A stretch of 64,000 bases of DNA from Speluncibacter jeojiensis (GCF_029589495.1 NZ_JAAIVF010000001.1:124001-188000); one strand, 5' to 3'. Numbered from the stretch's first letter, positions 54,674-63,405 are shown. Numbers and translations are program-made. The notes: a model not told the origin generated them from the sequence alone.

Positions 54674-55462
54674 GTGAACGATCACGCCGCCGACCTCGCT
54701 CTGGCGCTCACCCTCGCCGACAATGCCGACTCGATCACGAGCAAGCGGTTCGGTGCGGGAGACCTGCGGGTGGACGACAAGCCGGACCTGACGCCGGTGT
54801 CCGATGCGGACCTGGCCGTCGAGCGGCTGATCCGCGACCGGCTCGCGCTCGAGCGCCGGTCCGACGCCGTCCTCGGCGAGGAGTTCGGCGGCGACGCCGT
54901 GTTCAGCGGCCGCCAATGGGTGGTCGACCCGATCGACGGCACCAAGAACTTCGTGCGCGGGGTCCCGGTGTGGGCGTCGCTGATCGCGCTGCTCGAGGAC
55001 GGCGTCCCGGTGGTGGGCGTGATCAGCGCCCCCGCGCTGGGCCGGCGCTGGTGGGCGGCCGCGGGGCTCGGCGCGCACGCGGCGGTCGCCGGCGGCGACG
55101 CCCGGCGTATCGAGGTCTCCGCGGTCGCCGATCCGGCCGCGGCGAGCCTGTCGTTCGCGAGCCTGTCGGGATGGCGCGAACTCGGCATCCGCGACCGTTT
55201 CCTCGCGCTGACCGACGAGGTGTGGCGCGTCCGCGGCTACGGCGACTTCTTCTCCTACTGCCTGCTGGCCGAGGGTGCGGTCGACATCGCTGCCGAGCCC
55301 GAGGTGTCGCTGTGGGACCTGGCCGCGCTCGACATCCTCGTCCGCGAGGCCGGCGGCCGGTTCACCGCGCTGAACGGCGCGCCGGGGCCGCACGGCGGCA
55401 GCGCCGTCGCCAGCAACGGGCTGTTACACGACGCCGTGCTCGATCGCCTCGGCACCGCCTGA
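54674..55462 (+). CDS. hisN: Histidinol-phosphatase of the inositol monophosphatase family
   Basis: A 262-residue member of the IMPase fold. It has GEEFGG (metal ligand glutamate), [20 protein letters not shown] (the DxxDGT metal and phosphate motif) and [18 protein letters not shown] with WDxAA. The subgroup with TKNFVRG is annotated as HisN in M. tuberculosis (Rv3137), the penultimate-phosphatase step of histidine synthesis; a wider phosphatase range is possible. GTG 54674 is chosen since [16 protein letters not shown] is the usual opening; the upstream frame overlaps prfB. Confidence 0.9.
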   Translation: MNDHAADLALALTLADNADSITSKRFGAGDLRVDDKPDLTPVSDADLAVERLIRDRLALERRSDAVLGEEFGGDAVFSGRQWVVDPIDGTKNFVRGVPVWASLIALLEDGVPVVGVISAPALGRRWWAAAGLGAHAAVAGGDARRIEVSAVADPAAASLSFASLSGWRELGIRDRFLALTDEVWRVRGYGDFFSYCLLAEGAVDIAAEPEVSLWDLAALDILVREAGGRFTALNGAPGPHGGSAVASNGLLHDAVLDRLGTA

Positions 55463-55487
55463 CCGCCACGCATCGGATGTGACGGGC

Positions 55488-55805
55488 ATGGACGGCGACT
55501 TCTCGCACGGCGCGGACGCGGACCGCCGCCGCGCCGAGAAGGCGACCGCGCTGGCCCGATTCGCCTGGGACCGCGCGATCGGCGGTGCCGAACTGCTCGC
55601 ACTCCCCGACGATCGGCTGCGCAAGCTCGCCCGCGCCGCCGGCGTCAACCCGCCGAGCACCCGCGAGACCTGGAACCTCGCAGCCGAACTGCTCGACCGC
55701 AAGTCCGAGTGGGCCGGCCGCCACCCCGATGATCCCCGGTCCGTCCCTGCGCACGCGGACGAGAAGATCATGTGGGTCAAGCGCCCGCCGCCGGCCTGGA
55801 CCTGA
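55488..55805 (+). CDS. Small conserved hypothetical protein
   Basis: A 105-residue charged soluble protein. It contains RRRAEKATALARFAWDRAIGGAELLALPDDRLRKLARAAGVNPPSTRETWNLAAELLDRK (given here only as landmarks 'ALARFAWDRAIGGAELLAL' and 'KLARAAGVNPPSTRETW') and ends WVKRPPPAWT. The composition and G/C-rich third positions support it as real. ATG 55488 is preferred; GTG 55479 is also possible. It follows hisN by 25 bases on the same strand. Function unknown. Confidence 0.7.
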   Translation: MDGDFSHGADADRRRAEKATALARFAWDRAIGGAELLALPDDRLRKLARAAGVNPPSTRETWNLAAELLDRKSEWAGRHPDDPRSVPAHADEKIMWVKRPPPAWT

Positions 55806-55828
55806 GCGCCCGCCCGGCAGGTCGCGGA

Positions 55829-56291
55829 TCAGCGCACCGGTAGGTACACCGCGGTCCGCAGGTCTGCCTCCGGCACCGCGCTCGGGTCGCCGACGTAGAC
55901 GTTGAAGCGTCGGGAGCCGTGACGAACACCGACTCGTCGACGTCCGACTCACGGAACTCCCCGTCGTGTCCGATGCAGCCGCCGGGCCCGGTCGCCTCGA
56001 TGCCCTGCTGCGCCAACGAGGGCAGGAAGCGTTGCCACAGTTCACCTTCCGCGGAGTAGTCCGCGACGGTGCCGCGCAGGCACACCAAGGCGTGCGCAGG
56101 CATCTCGATCAGTTCGACGGTGGTCATGGCGGCCTCCTCGAGGGTTTCGTCGAGCATCCGGACCAGGATGCGGGCGCGCCGGCCGTGATGAGCAGCGCCC
56201 CGATCGAGGACACGCCGAACCCGACGTCGCGGAGTCGGCGGATGACGGCAGCGTCGGCGAGTTGGGCCGGGAGCCCACGGCGGGACCACAT
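55829..56291 (-). pseudogene. MerR-family regulator remnant with effector-binding domain
   Basis: Decayed gene split over at least three frames. It starts (56291) with RGLPAQLADAAVIRRLRDVGFGVSSIGALL, which matches only the second half of a MerR HTH; the first half is missing. After a frame change near 56160-56185 comes ARILVRMLDETLEEAAMTTVELIEMPAHALVCLRGTVADYS, an effector-binding (GyrI-like) domain that continues to ESVFVTAPDAS, where the frame changes again to RRFNVYVGDPSAVPEADLRTAVYLPVR and a stop at 55829. Truncation plus two frameshifts argue for a pseudogene rather than one sequencing error. It faces away from the haem operon. Confidence 0.7.
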
Positions 56292-56334
56292 GTCGGGTGC
56301 CGATTTGACAACCGATAGCGTGACAGGAATGTTC

Positions 56335-56353
56335 TTAGCCAAGGCTAACCTGC
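56335..56353 (+). promoter_or_regulatory. IdeR/DtxR-type iron box upstream of the haem uptake operon
   Basis: TTAGCCAAGGCTAACCTGC matches the IdeR/DtxR consensus at 14 of 19 positions, with the complete core GGCTAACCT. It lies 57 bases ahead of the binding-protein start. A further TTAGCC-like motif follows at 56371, possibly an overlapping weaker site. Confidence 0.75.
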
Positions 56354-56409
56354 ATTCGGATAGCCATGCCTTAGCCATTCGTGTCCGATCTCCCGAGGAG
56401 TGCCCTGCC

Positions 56410-57384
56410 GTGCGATTCCGTCCCGCGTCGATGGCGCCACTGGCCATCTGCCTGGCCCTCGCCTGCGGCATGACCGCCTGCGGCACCGACACTTCCGCAC
56501 CGACCCGGCCGGCCTCCTCCGCGGACGCCGCCGCGCCTGCCGACCCGGGGGACGACACCGCGAAGCTCGAGCAGGCCCTGGCCCAGTTCCCCGCGACCCC
56601 GCCGCGCACGGTGGTGGCGGCCTCGGTCCCCCTCGCCGAGGTCCTCACGCTGCTCGACATCCCGGTCGCCGGCGTCCCGTCCACGACCACACAGCAGCTG
56701 CCCGCGGCACTCGACGGTGTCCCCCGGATCGGCTCGACGATGGCTCCCGACGTGGAGAAGATCGTCGACCTCGCTCCGGATCTGGTTCTCGCGGCCGGGT
56801 CCTCGCGCAGCGCGATCGAGGCGGGCCTGGCCCCCACCGGCGCCTCCGCGGTCTTCCTCGACACCGACTCCTTCGGCGACCTCGAGTTCGCCGTGCGGGT
56901 GCTGGGCACCGCCTTCGATCGAAAGCCGCAGGCGGACAAGCTCCTCGGCGCGATGCACGGGCACGAGTCGGCGCTCGCGGAGGCAGGCGCCGGATCTCCG
57001 GCCCCCAAGGTGCTGATGCTCATCGGCGCCGCGGACTCGTTCATGGTGATGAACGGCGACACCTTCCTGGGCAGCCTCATCGACCTGTCCGGGGCCGACA
57101 ACGTCGCGGACTCGGCGCTGCGGGCCACGGAGACCTACAGCGCGGTGAACCTGGAGAACATCATCGCGGCGGCGCCGGACGTCGTGCTCGTGCTGCGGTC
57201 GGGCGACGTCGCCGAGGGCCAGGCCGCCTTCGATGCCGCGGTCGCGAAGAATCCCGCGTGGAAGAGCCTGCCCGCGTATGCCGCCGGACGCATCCACGTG
57301 CTGGACTACGCCACCTTCGGCTACACCTCGCTCGGCCGGCTCGACAGCGCCGTCCCCGCGCTCACCGGCCTGCTCCACCCGTGA
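56410..57384 (+). CDS. hmuT: IsdE/HmuT-like haem-binding lipoprotein
   Basis: Substrate-binding lipoprotein of an ABC importer, 324 residues. The signal peptide ends in a lipobox-like MTAC (Cys24). The body closely follows the IsdE pattern: RTVVAASVPLAEVLTLLDIPVAGVP, RIGSTMAPDVEKIVDLAPDLVL and KVLMLIGAADSFMVMNGDTFLGSLIDLSGADNV (landmarks 'SVPLAEVLTLLDIPVAGVP', 'GSTMAPDVEKI', 'MVMNGDTFLGSLIDLSGADN'). Met111 aligns with the haem-ligand methionine of IsdE; the histidine ligand is not obvious. GTG 56410 has GAGGAG upstream. Four-gene operon with permease, ATPase and a HutZ-like protein, behind an iron box. The symbol is by role. Confidence 0.82.
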   Translation: MRFRPASMAPLAICLALACGMTACGTDTSAPTRPASSADAAAPADPGDDTAKLEQALAQFPATPPRTVVAASVPLAEVLTLLDIPVAGVPSTTTQQLPAALDGVPRIGSTMAPDVEKIVDLAPDLVLAAGSSRSAIEAGLAPTGASAVFLDTDSFGDLEFAVRVLGTAFDRKPQADKLLGAMHGHESALAEAGAGSPAPKVLMLIGAADSFMVMNGDTFLGSLIDLSGADNVADSALRATETYSAVNLENIIAAAPDVVLVLRSGDVAEGQAAFDAAVAKNPAWKSLPAYAAGRIHVLDYATFGYTSLGRLDSAVPALTGLLHP

Positions 57385-58388
57385 GCGCGCCGACCGCACC
57401 CCCGCGTCCGCGCGCCGGCTGGGCACTGCCGACCGCCTGGATACTGCTCGCGGCGGTGGCCCTGATCAGCCTCGGCCTCGGCAGCGTGCACATCTCCCCC
57501 GCCGAGATCGTCTCGCTGCTGGCAGACCGGTCCGGCGGCGGATCGCTCGGCACCATCGTGTGGGACGTGCGGTTGCCCCGTGTGCTGCTGGCCCTGTTGG
57601 TCGGCGCGAGCATCGCGGTGTCCGGGGCGCTGCTGCAGACCGTGATGGGCAACCCGCTGGCCGATCCCGGACTGACCGGGGTCACCAGCGGAGCGGCGTC
57701 GCTGGTCCTGGTGATCCTGCTGGCCGCGCCGAGCCACACCTCGATGATCCCGTTCGCGGCGTTCGGCGGCGGCGTGGTCGCCGCGGCCCTCGTCTACGCA
57801 TTGGCCTGGCGCCGTGAGGGAATCAAGCCGCTGAACATCATCCTGGCAGGTGTGGCCGTCAACGCGCTCGCCGGCGCGTTCATCGCGTTCCTGTCGCTGC
57901 GCTACAGCGACCGACTGCCCGCCGCGATCCAGTGGATGAACGGCAGCCTCGCCGCCAAGGGCATGAACTCGGTCTGGATGATCCTGCCGTACACCGTGGT
58001 CGGGCTCGTGGTCGCACTGCTGTGCATCCGTTCGGCGAACGTGATGCGCCTGGGCGACGAGGTCGCCCGCAACCTCGGCGAGGGGGTGAACCTGACCCGC
58101 ATCCTGCTGTCGCTGGTCGCTGTCTTCCTCGCCGCGATCGCGGTGTCCGCGGTGGGGATCATCGGCTTCGTGGGCCTGGTCGTCCCGCACATCGCGCGGA
58201 TGATCGTCGGTTCGAACCATGCGGTGCTCATCCCGATGAGCACCGCGGTCGGTGCGCTGCTGGTACTGGTGTCGGACACGGTGGGACGAACCGCCTTCAG
58301 CCCCACCGAGATCCCCGCCGGCATCATCATGGCGGCGATCGGCGCGCCGTACTTCCTGTACCTGATGTACCGGCAGGGAGCGCAGTGA
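57381..58388 (+). CDS. hmuU: FecCD-family haem/iron ABC permease
   Basis: A 335-residue permease with about ten helices. Family motifs include WDVRLPRVLLALLVGASIAVSGALLQTVMGNPLADPGLTGVTSGA (landmarks RLPRVLLALLVGASIAVSG and NPLADPGLTGVTSGA) and VGIIGFVGLVVPHIARMIVG near the end, where the ATPase couples. GTG 57381 overlaps the binding-protein stop (GTGA). Its stop overlaps the ATPase start (TGATG). It moves the ligand delivered by the lipoprotein across the membrane. Confidence 0.92.
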   Translation: MSAPTAPPRPRAGWALPTAWILLAAVALISLGLGSVHISPAEIVSLLADRSGGGSLGTIVWDVRLPRVLLALLVGASIAVSGALLQTVMGNPLADPGLTGVTSGAASLVLVILLAAPSHTSMIPFAAFGGGVVAAALVYALAWRREGIKPLNIILAGVAVNALAGAFIAFLSLRYSDRLPAAIQWMNGSLAAKGMNSVWMILPYTVVGLVVALLCIRSANVMRLGDEVARNLGEGVNLTRILLSLVAVFLAAIAVSAVGIIGFVGLVVPHIARMIVGSNHAVLIPMSTAVGALLVLVSDTVGRTAFSPTEIPAGIIMAAIGAPYFLYLMYRQGAQ

Positions 58389-59206
58389 TGCTGCTCGAGG
58401 GCCGGGGCCTGGGCATCTGGTACGGCGACAAGCAGATCGTCGACGACGCCTCCATCGCCGTCGGGTCGCAGCAGGTGGTCACCCTCATCGGGCCGAACGG
58501 GTCCGGGAAGTCCACCCTGTTCAAGGCGTTGAGCGGACGGCTCGCGGCCCGCACCGGAACCGTCCTGCTCGAGGGGGCCGACATGGCGTCGTGGTCGTCG
58601 CGGCGGCGGGCGCGGGCGATCGGCATGCTCAACCAGACCAACACGGCGCCACCGGACATGACGGTGCGCGAACTCGTCGGCTACGGCCGGCACCCGCACC
58701 GCCGCTGGTACGAGCGCACCACCGCCGAGGACGGCGAGGCCGTCGACTGGGCGATCGCGCACACCGAGCTGAAGACGCTGGCCGATCGGCCGGTCGCGCA
58801 ACTGTCCGGCGGCGAGGCGCAGCGGGCGTGGCTCGCGATGGTGCTCGCGCAGCGCCCCCGCGTCCTGCTGCTCGACGAGCCGACCACGTACCTCGACATC
58901 GCACATCAGCACGAGGTCCTCGAGGTGGTGACCTCGCTCAACCGCACGCTCGGGATCTCGGTGCTGATGGTGCTGCACGACCTCAACCAGGCGGCGACCT
59001 TCAGCGACCGCATCGTCGCACTCGCCGCGGGACGGGTCGTCGCCGACGGCACGCCCGGCGATGTCTTGACCCCCGGGCTGATCCGCAACGTGTACGGCAT
59101 GGAGGCCGAGGTCGAGGCGCACCCCGTCACCGCGCACCCACGAATTCACCTGGTCAGGCGGCAGTGGAACACCGCCGTCGCCGACCCCGTCACCGAGGAG
59201 AACTGA
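58388..59206 (+). CDS. hmuV: FecE/HmuV-type ABC ATPase
   Basis: A 272-residue ATPase of the iron/haem/B12 importer group. Walker A is GPNGSGKST (35-43); the signature is LSGGEAQRAWLAMVLAQ, Walker B is VLLLDEPTTYLDIAHQ, and the H-loop is VLHDLNQA. The phrase DEPTTYLDIAHQHEVLE is typical of FecE/BtuD-like subunits. The start overlaps the permease stop; the next gene begins one base after its stop. Confidence 0.93.
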   Translation: MLLEGRGLGIWYGDKQIVDDASIAVGSQQVVTLIGPNGSGKSTLFKALSGRLAARTGTVLLEGADMASWSSRRRARAIGMLNQTNTAPPDMTVRELVGYGRHPHRRWYERTTAEDGEAVDWAIAHTELKTLADRPVAQLSGGEAQRAWLAMVLAQRPRVLLLDEPTTYLDIAHQHEVLEVVTSLNRTLGISVLMVLHDLNQAATFSDRIVALAAGRVVADGTPGDVLTPGLIRNVYGMEAEVEAHPVTAHPRIHLVRRQWNTAVADPVTEEN

Positions 59207-59207
59207 C

Positions 59208-59735
59208 ATGCTGACCGACTCCCAGAACGACAAGGCGCTGGCCGACTATCGGTCGTTCCTCGCCGGGCGCAGGACCGTCGTGATCGCGACCCGCGACGAG
59301 AACGGCGACCCGTTCCTGTCCATCGCGCCGTTCGTCGTGCACGACGGCGCGCTCTACGTATACGTGAGCGAGGTCGCCGACCACTACCGCTACCTGCGGG
59401 ACGCGCAGTCCGTCCGCATCCTCGTCCACGGCGACGAGTCCGCCTCCCCCAACGTCTTCGGCGTCGAGCGTGCCGCCTTCGTGTGCACCGCAGAGCAGCA
59501 GTCGGACGAGGGCCGCGACGCGGTCTTCGAGAAGTTCGCGGAGCACACCAACGCGAAACTGGTCGAGACGCTGCGCGGCCTCGACTTCCACCTGTTCCGG
59601 CTCACGCCGCAGGACGGCCGCTACGTCGTCGGCTTCGGTAAGGCGTTCGAGGTCAGCTTCGACGGCGGGCGGTTCGACCACGTCGTCGTGGACAAGAAAC
59701 CCGGCGACAAGAAGCCGGCGGACCAGACCGCTTAG
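59208..59735 (+). CDS. HutZ/HugZ-like haem utilisation protein (split barrel)
   Basis: A 175-residue PPOX-like split-barrel protein matching the HugZ/HutZ group: YRSFLAGRRTVVIATRDENGDPFLSIAPFVV at the start and the late RYVVGFGKAFEVSFDG, the phrase that marks haem-utilisation members. These proteins bind haem and open the ring to free iron. It is the last gene of the haem import operon, one base from the ATPase gene, which strongly supports cytosolic haem degradation. The C-terminal tail is Lys/Asp-rich and lacks the His-containing loop of Helicobacter HugZ, so its axial ligand may differ. Confidence 0.85.
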   Translation: MLTDSQNDKALADYRSFLAGRRTVVIATRDENGDPFLSIAPFVVHDGALYVYVSEVADHYRYLRDAQSVRILVHGDESASPNVFGVERAAFVCTAEQQSDEGRDAVFEKFAEHTNAKLVETLRGLDFHLFRLTPQDGRYVVGFGKAFEVSFDGGRFDHVVVDKKPGDKKPADQTA

Positions 59736-59777
59736 CAGACCAGCACCGGCTCCACAAGGGCCGCGGGGAGGGTTTTC

Positions 59778-59815
59778 GTCGCGGGATCTCCGTCCTCCGG
59801 GCGGAGGTCCGCGAC
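59778..59815. terminator. Hairpin between the haem operon and the multicopper oxidase
   Basis: Interrupted inverted repeat (GTCGCGG + CTCCG pairing with CGGAG + CCGCGAC) preceded by TTTT, 43 bases past the HutZ-like stop. It is a probable terminator; it could also act in the oxidase leader. Confidence 0.5.
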
Positions 59816-59869
59816 GCTCCCGGTCCGCAGACTCGACGTCGACCCCATCGTCGTCGTCGAGGAGCCTCA

Positions 59870-61426
59870 TTGTCAGCCTCATCCCGGACCGCCCTGTCCC
59901 GGCGGACCTTCCTGCTCGGACTTGCCGCTGCCCCGCTGGCGGTGTCCGCGGGATGCGCGCTGGGCGGGTCGAGCACGCCCGCGCCCGGTGCGGTTGCCGC
60001 ACCGAACGGCCTGCGTTCGCTGCCGATCCCCCCGCTGGCGACGGCGACCACCGACACCGCCGGCGTCCGGCGGTTCACGCTGACCGCCCGGCCCGGGAGC
60101 ACCGAGATCCTGCCGGGCAAGCGCACCCCCACCTGGGGGTACGACGGCTCGATCCTGGGGCCGACGATCCGGGCCCGGCGCGGCGAGACGGTCGCCTTCA
60201 CGATCGAGAACGCGCTCCCGGAGGCGACCACCGTGCACTGGCACGGCATGCACGTCCCGGCCCGCTTCGACGGCGGACCGCACCAGACGATCGCGCCCGG
60301 CGCGCGCTGGAACCCCACCTGGACCGTGAACCAGCCGGCCGCGTCGCTCTGGTACCACCCGCACCCGCACGGCGCCACGGAGAAGCACGTCTACCGCGGC
60401 CTGGCGGGCATGTTCCTGATCGACGACGAGGATTCCGACGCCCCGGACCTGCCCAAGGACTACGGCGTCGACGACATCCCACTGATCGTGCAGGACAAGC
60501 GGTTCCACCCGGACGGCACGCTCGACGAGTCCGATCCCACCGACGTCGGGCTACTCGGCGACACCCTCGTGACCAACGGCATCGCGGGCGCGTACCTCCC
60601 GGTGCGTACGAGCCTGGTGCGACTGCGCATCCTCAACGGCTCGGCCGGCCGGATGTACAACTTCGGGTTCGCCGACGGCCGCGGATTCCAGATGATCGCG
60701 AGCGACGGCGGTCTGCTGCGAGCGCCGGTGGCGCTCGAGCGGATCGCGCTCAGTCCCGGTGAGCGCGCGGAGATCGTCGTCGCCGTCGACGGTGGCGTGC
60801 CGGTCATGTTGCGCGCGTTCCCGTTCGAGGACCGCGCCGGGCTCGACCGTTCGCACGCCGCCCAGTTCGGGGTCGAGGACACCTTCGACGTCCTCGAACT
60901 GCGTCCCGCCGCGAACCTCGGCCGGTCCGCGGCGCTCCCGGCCGTGCTTGCCTCGATCCCCCGACCGGACCTGTCCGCGGTGGCCGCCGAGCGCCACTTC
61001 GAGCTGAAGTGGTTCATGATCAACGGCGAGCGGATGGACATGAACCGCATCGACTTCTCGTCCGCAGTCGACACCACCGAGGTGTGGACGGTCCGCAACA
61101 CCGACAACTGGCCGCACAGCTTCCACGTGCACGACACCCAGTTCCAGATCCTCGACATCGACGGCACCCCGCCGCCCCCGGACCTCGCGGGCTGGAAGGA
61201 CACGATCTACACCACCCCCGGCAGGACGTTCCGGCTGGCGCTGCGGTTCGCCGACTACACCGACCCGACGTTGCCGTACATGTACCACTGCCACATGCTA
61301 TTCCACGAGGATCAGGGCATGATGGGCCAGTTCCTGGTGCTCGCGCCGGGACAGCAACCCGCACCGATGACGATGGACATGCCGATGGGCGAGCACGGCG
61401 ATGGTCAGTCGAGGCGGCACGCGTAG
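59870..61426 (+). CDS. Exported multicopper oxidase
   Basis: A 518-residue three-cupredoxin oxidase, probably oxidising Cu+ or organic reductants outside the membrane. All copper motifs are present: HWHGMH (123-128), HPHPHG (163-168), NWPHSFHVHDTQF, and YHCHMLFHEDQGMMGQF with the type-1 cysteine and the methionine ligand. The N-terminus has a Tat-like SRRTFLLGLA (Arg11-Arg12) followed by VSAGC (Cys29), so it is likely a Tat-exported lipoprotein. The tail MTMDMPMGEHGDG is Met-rich, as in copper-tolerance oxidases. The start is TTG with GAGGAG upstream. Its last 22 bases overlap the convergent response regulator gene. Confidence 0.92.
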   Translation: MSASSRTALSRRTFLLGLAAAPLAVSAGCALGGSSTPAPGAVAAPNGLRSLPIPPLATATTDTAGVRRFTLTARPGSTEILPGKRTPTWGYDGSILGPTIRARRGETVAFTIENALPEATTVHWHGMHVPARFDGGPHQTIAPGARWNPTWTVNQPAASLWYHPHPHGATEKHVYRGLAGMFLIDDEDSDAPDLPKDYGVDDIPLIVQDKRFHPDGTLDESDPTDVGLLGDTLVTNGIAGAYLPVRTSLVRLRILNGSAGRMYNFGFADGRGFQMIASDGGLLRAPVALERIALSPGERAEIVVAVDGGVPVMLRAFPFEDRAGLDRSHAAQFGVEDTFDVLELRPAANLGRSAALPAVLASIPRPDLSAVAAERHFELKWFMINGERMDMNRIDFSSAVDTTEVWTVRNTDNWPHSFHVHDTQFQILDIDGTPPPPDLAGWKDTIYTTPGRTFRLALRFADYTDPTLPYMYHCHMLFHEDQGMMGQFLVLAPGQQPAPMTMDMPMGEHGDGQSRRHA

Positions 61427-62046
61427 AGCGCCAGCCGCACCCGGTTGTCACAGCCGGTCTTGCCCATCAGGTTGGCGACGTGTGATTTCACCGTGGTGAT
61501 GCCGAGGTGCAGGCGGTCGGCGATCTCCTGGTTGCCCAGGCCCTCCCCCACCAGGGCCAGCACGTCACGTTCGCGGGGCGTCAATTCTGCCGGCGCAGAA
61601 CGCCCTTCGGGGCGGCCCCGCTCGACCGCACGGTCGACCAGCCTGCGCAGCAGTGCCGGCGAGAACGGCAGTTCGCCCTGGGCGGAGCGGCGGATCGCCT
61701 GCAGCAGATCTGCCGGCGCGGTGTCCTTGACCAGGAATCCCGCCGCGCCCGCGGCGAGCGCCGGATACAGGTGCTCGTCGTCGTCGAAGGTGGTGAGCAC
61801 CAGCACCTTCGGGGCGGCGCCGTCCGACCGGGAGGAGAGGATCCGGCGTGTCGCCTCGACCCCGTCGAGCCCCGGCATCCGCAGGTCCATCAGGATCACA
61901 TCCGGCGACAGTTCCATCGCGAGCCTGATCGCCTCGGCACCGTCGGCGCCCTCCCCGACGACCTCGACGTCGTCGGTCGACTCGCACAGCATCCGCAGGC
62001 CGGCCCGGACCAGCCGCTGGTCGTCGACTATGAGCAACCGGATCAT
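61405..62046 (-). CDS. NarL/LuxR-type response regulator
   Basis: A 213-residue two-component regulator. The receiver domain has LLIVDDQRLVRAG, the phosphorylation site Asp54 in VILMDLRMPGLDG, and FLVKDTAP with the conserved lysine. The C-terminal LuxR HTH is ELTPRERDVLALVGEGLGNQEIADRLHLGITTVKSHVANLMGKTG (about 147-195; landmark LTPRERDVLALVGEGL). ATG 62046 overlaps the stop of the kinase gene (ATGA, 62043-62046). The frame is open upstream to 62085 inside the kinase gene. Confidence 0.94.
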   Translation of the reverse strand: MIRLLIVDDQRLVRAGLRMLCESTDDVEVVGEGADGAEAIRLAMELSPDVILMDLRMPGLDGVEATRRILSSRSDGAAPKVLVLTTFDDDEHLYPALAAGAAGFLVKDTAPADLLQAIRRSAQGELPFSPALLRRLVDRAVERGRPEGRSAPAELTPRERDVLALVGEGLGNQEIADRLHLGITTVKSHVANLMGKTGCDNRVRLALYACRLD

Positions 62047-63245
62047 CGCGCTGCTCCCCCTCCCGGCGCCGCACCGGGGATCCACGCCTCGACCCGCCAG
62101 GTCGACCCGGTCGCGCCCACGTCCAGCGCGCCCACCTCCAGCGTGCCGCCGACGAGCGCGACCCGCTCCTGCATTCCGACGACGCCGTGCCCGTCCGGGT
62201 TCGGCGGGTCGTCGGCGCGCCGGCTGCTCGCGACCCGCACCGCCACCCCGGCGCCGCGCCGGGTCACGACCACGTCGACCTCCCCGGCCGGGTCCGCGTG
62301 CTTCATCACGTTCGTCAACGACTCCTGCACCACCCGCAGCAGGGTGAGCCTGCCGATCGTGTCCAACGGCCCCGGATCGGGATCGACCTCGGCGGCCACC
62401 GCGAACCCGGCCGCACGGGCGCGTTCCACTGCTGCGGCGATCTCGACCGGTACCGCGTCCGGTTCGACGAGCGCCACCTCGCCCAGCGCCGGGTCCCGCA
62501 GCGCCACCAGCAACCGGCGGATGTCGGTCAGCGCGCCGGACGCGGTGCCGTACACGTCGTCGAGGACGGCGCGCACTCGCGGATCGGCCTCGTCGACCAC
62601 GTGCCGCGCCACCGAGATCCGCAGCACGATCGACGCCATGTGATGGGCGACCAGATCGTGCAGTTCACGCGCGAGCGCCTCACGTTCGGCGGCCCTGGCC
62701 CGGACCGTCGCCTCGGCCCGACGCGCCTCCGCCTCGGCCGCCTGCGCCCGATATGTCACCGCCAGGTCGCGCTGCGCCCGCAGATACAGACCGACCAGCA
62801 GCGGCAGCCCCACGTAGGCCAGCGCCTGCACCGCGGTCGCGGCCCGCCAGAAGGTCGTGTACGTCTCGGAGCCGATCCCCAGCAGCACCGCCGCGGCCCA
62901 GCATCCGGTCGCCACCGCGATCGGCGCCGGCCGGTGGGTGCGCATCGCGACCTCCGCCAGCCCCACCGCCCCCAGGTACGGCACCAGTCCGGACAGTCCC
63001 CAGGAGTGGGCGGCGAACATCGGGACCGCGAGCGCGGACAGCGACACCGACACCGGCAGCGGCCACCGTCCGCCGAACAGGAACACCACCGCCGCGGCCA
63101 GCGCGGCCAACCAGTACGTCCACGGCACCTGGTAGCGGCCCGGATAGTCGCTGACCAGCAGCAGCACCGGGACCACCACCAGCGGCAGCCAGCGCACCCA
63201 CGCCAGGACGTCACGCAGCGGCGCGGTCGGGCTGGTCGGGGGCAC
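62043..63245 (-). CDS. Sensor histidine kinase, HisKA_3 type
   Basis: A 400-residue membrane kinase. About five or six N-terminal helices (for example WLPLVVVPVLLLV, WLAALAAAVVFLFGG, AVLLGIGSETYTTFW) form a small sensor without a large outside domain. A coiled-coil linker rich in Ala/Arg/Glu (165-192) leads to the dimerisation helix with His196 in RELHDLVAHHMASIV. The ATPase domain has VVQESLTNVMKHA (N box) and DGHGVVGMQERVALVGGTL (G box). The start is GTG 63245. It forms an operon with the response regulator. The signal is unknown. Confidence 0.93.
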   Translation of the reverse strand: MPPTSPTAPLRDVLAWVRWLPLVVVPVLLLVSDYPGRYQVPWTYWLAALAAAVVFLFGGRWPLPVSVSLSALAVPMFAAHSWGLSGLVPYLGAVGLAEVAMRTHRPAPIAVATGCWAAAVLLGIGSETYTTFWRAATAVQALAYVGLPLLVGLYLRAQRDLAVTYRAQAAEAEARRAEATVRARAAEREALARELHDLVAHHMASIVLRISVARHVVDEADPRVRAVLDDVYGTASGALTDIRRLLVALRDPALGEVALVEPDAVPVEIAAAVERARAAGFAVAAEVDPDPGPLDTIGRLTLLRVVQESLTNVMKHADPAGEVDVVVTRRGAGVAVRVASSRRADDPPNPDGHGVVGMQERVALVGGTLEVGALDVGATGSTWRVEAWIPGAAPGGGAAR

Positions 63246-63389
63246 GGCTCAAGAATAGGCGCCGGGCGGCCCCCTCCTGCCGCCCGGCGCCGCACCTCGA
63301 CCGGCACTCCCTCCGGCCTTCGGCACAGGCTGCAACCTGCGCGGATGACGACTCCGCGCACCGACCACGGTTCCCTACTGGTGAGTCAT

Positions 63390-63405
63390 CTTACTCAGGA
63401 GTAAG
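63390..63405. promoter_or_regulatory. Inverted-repeat operator upstream of the acyl-CoA dehydrogenase gene
   Basis: CTTACTCAGGAGTAAG is a perfect 7-2-7 inverted repeat 45 bases ahead of the start codon. TTACTC-type half-sites resemble those bound by TetR-like fatty-acid regulators; the binder is not in the window. Confidence 0.65.
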
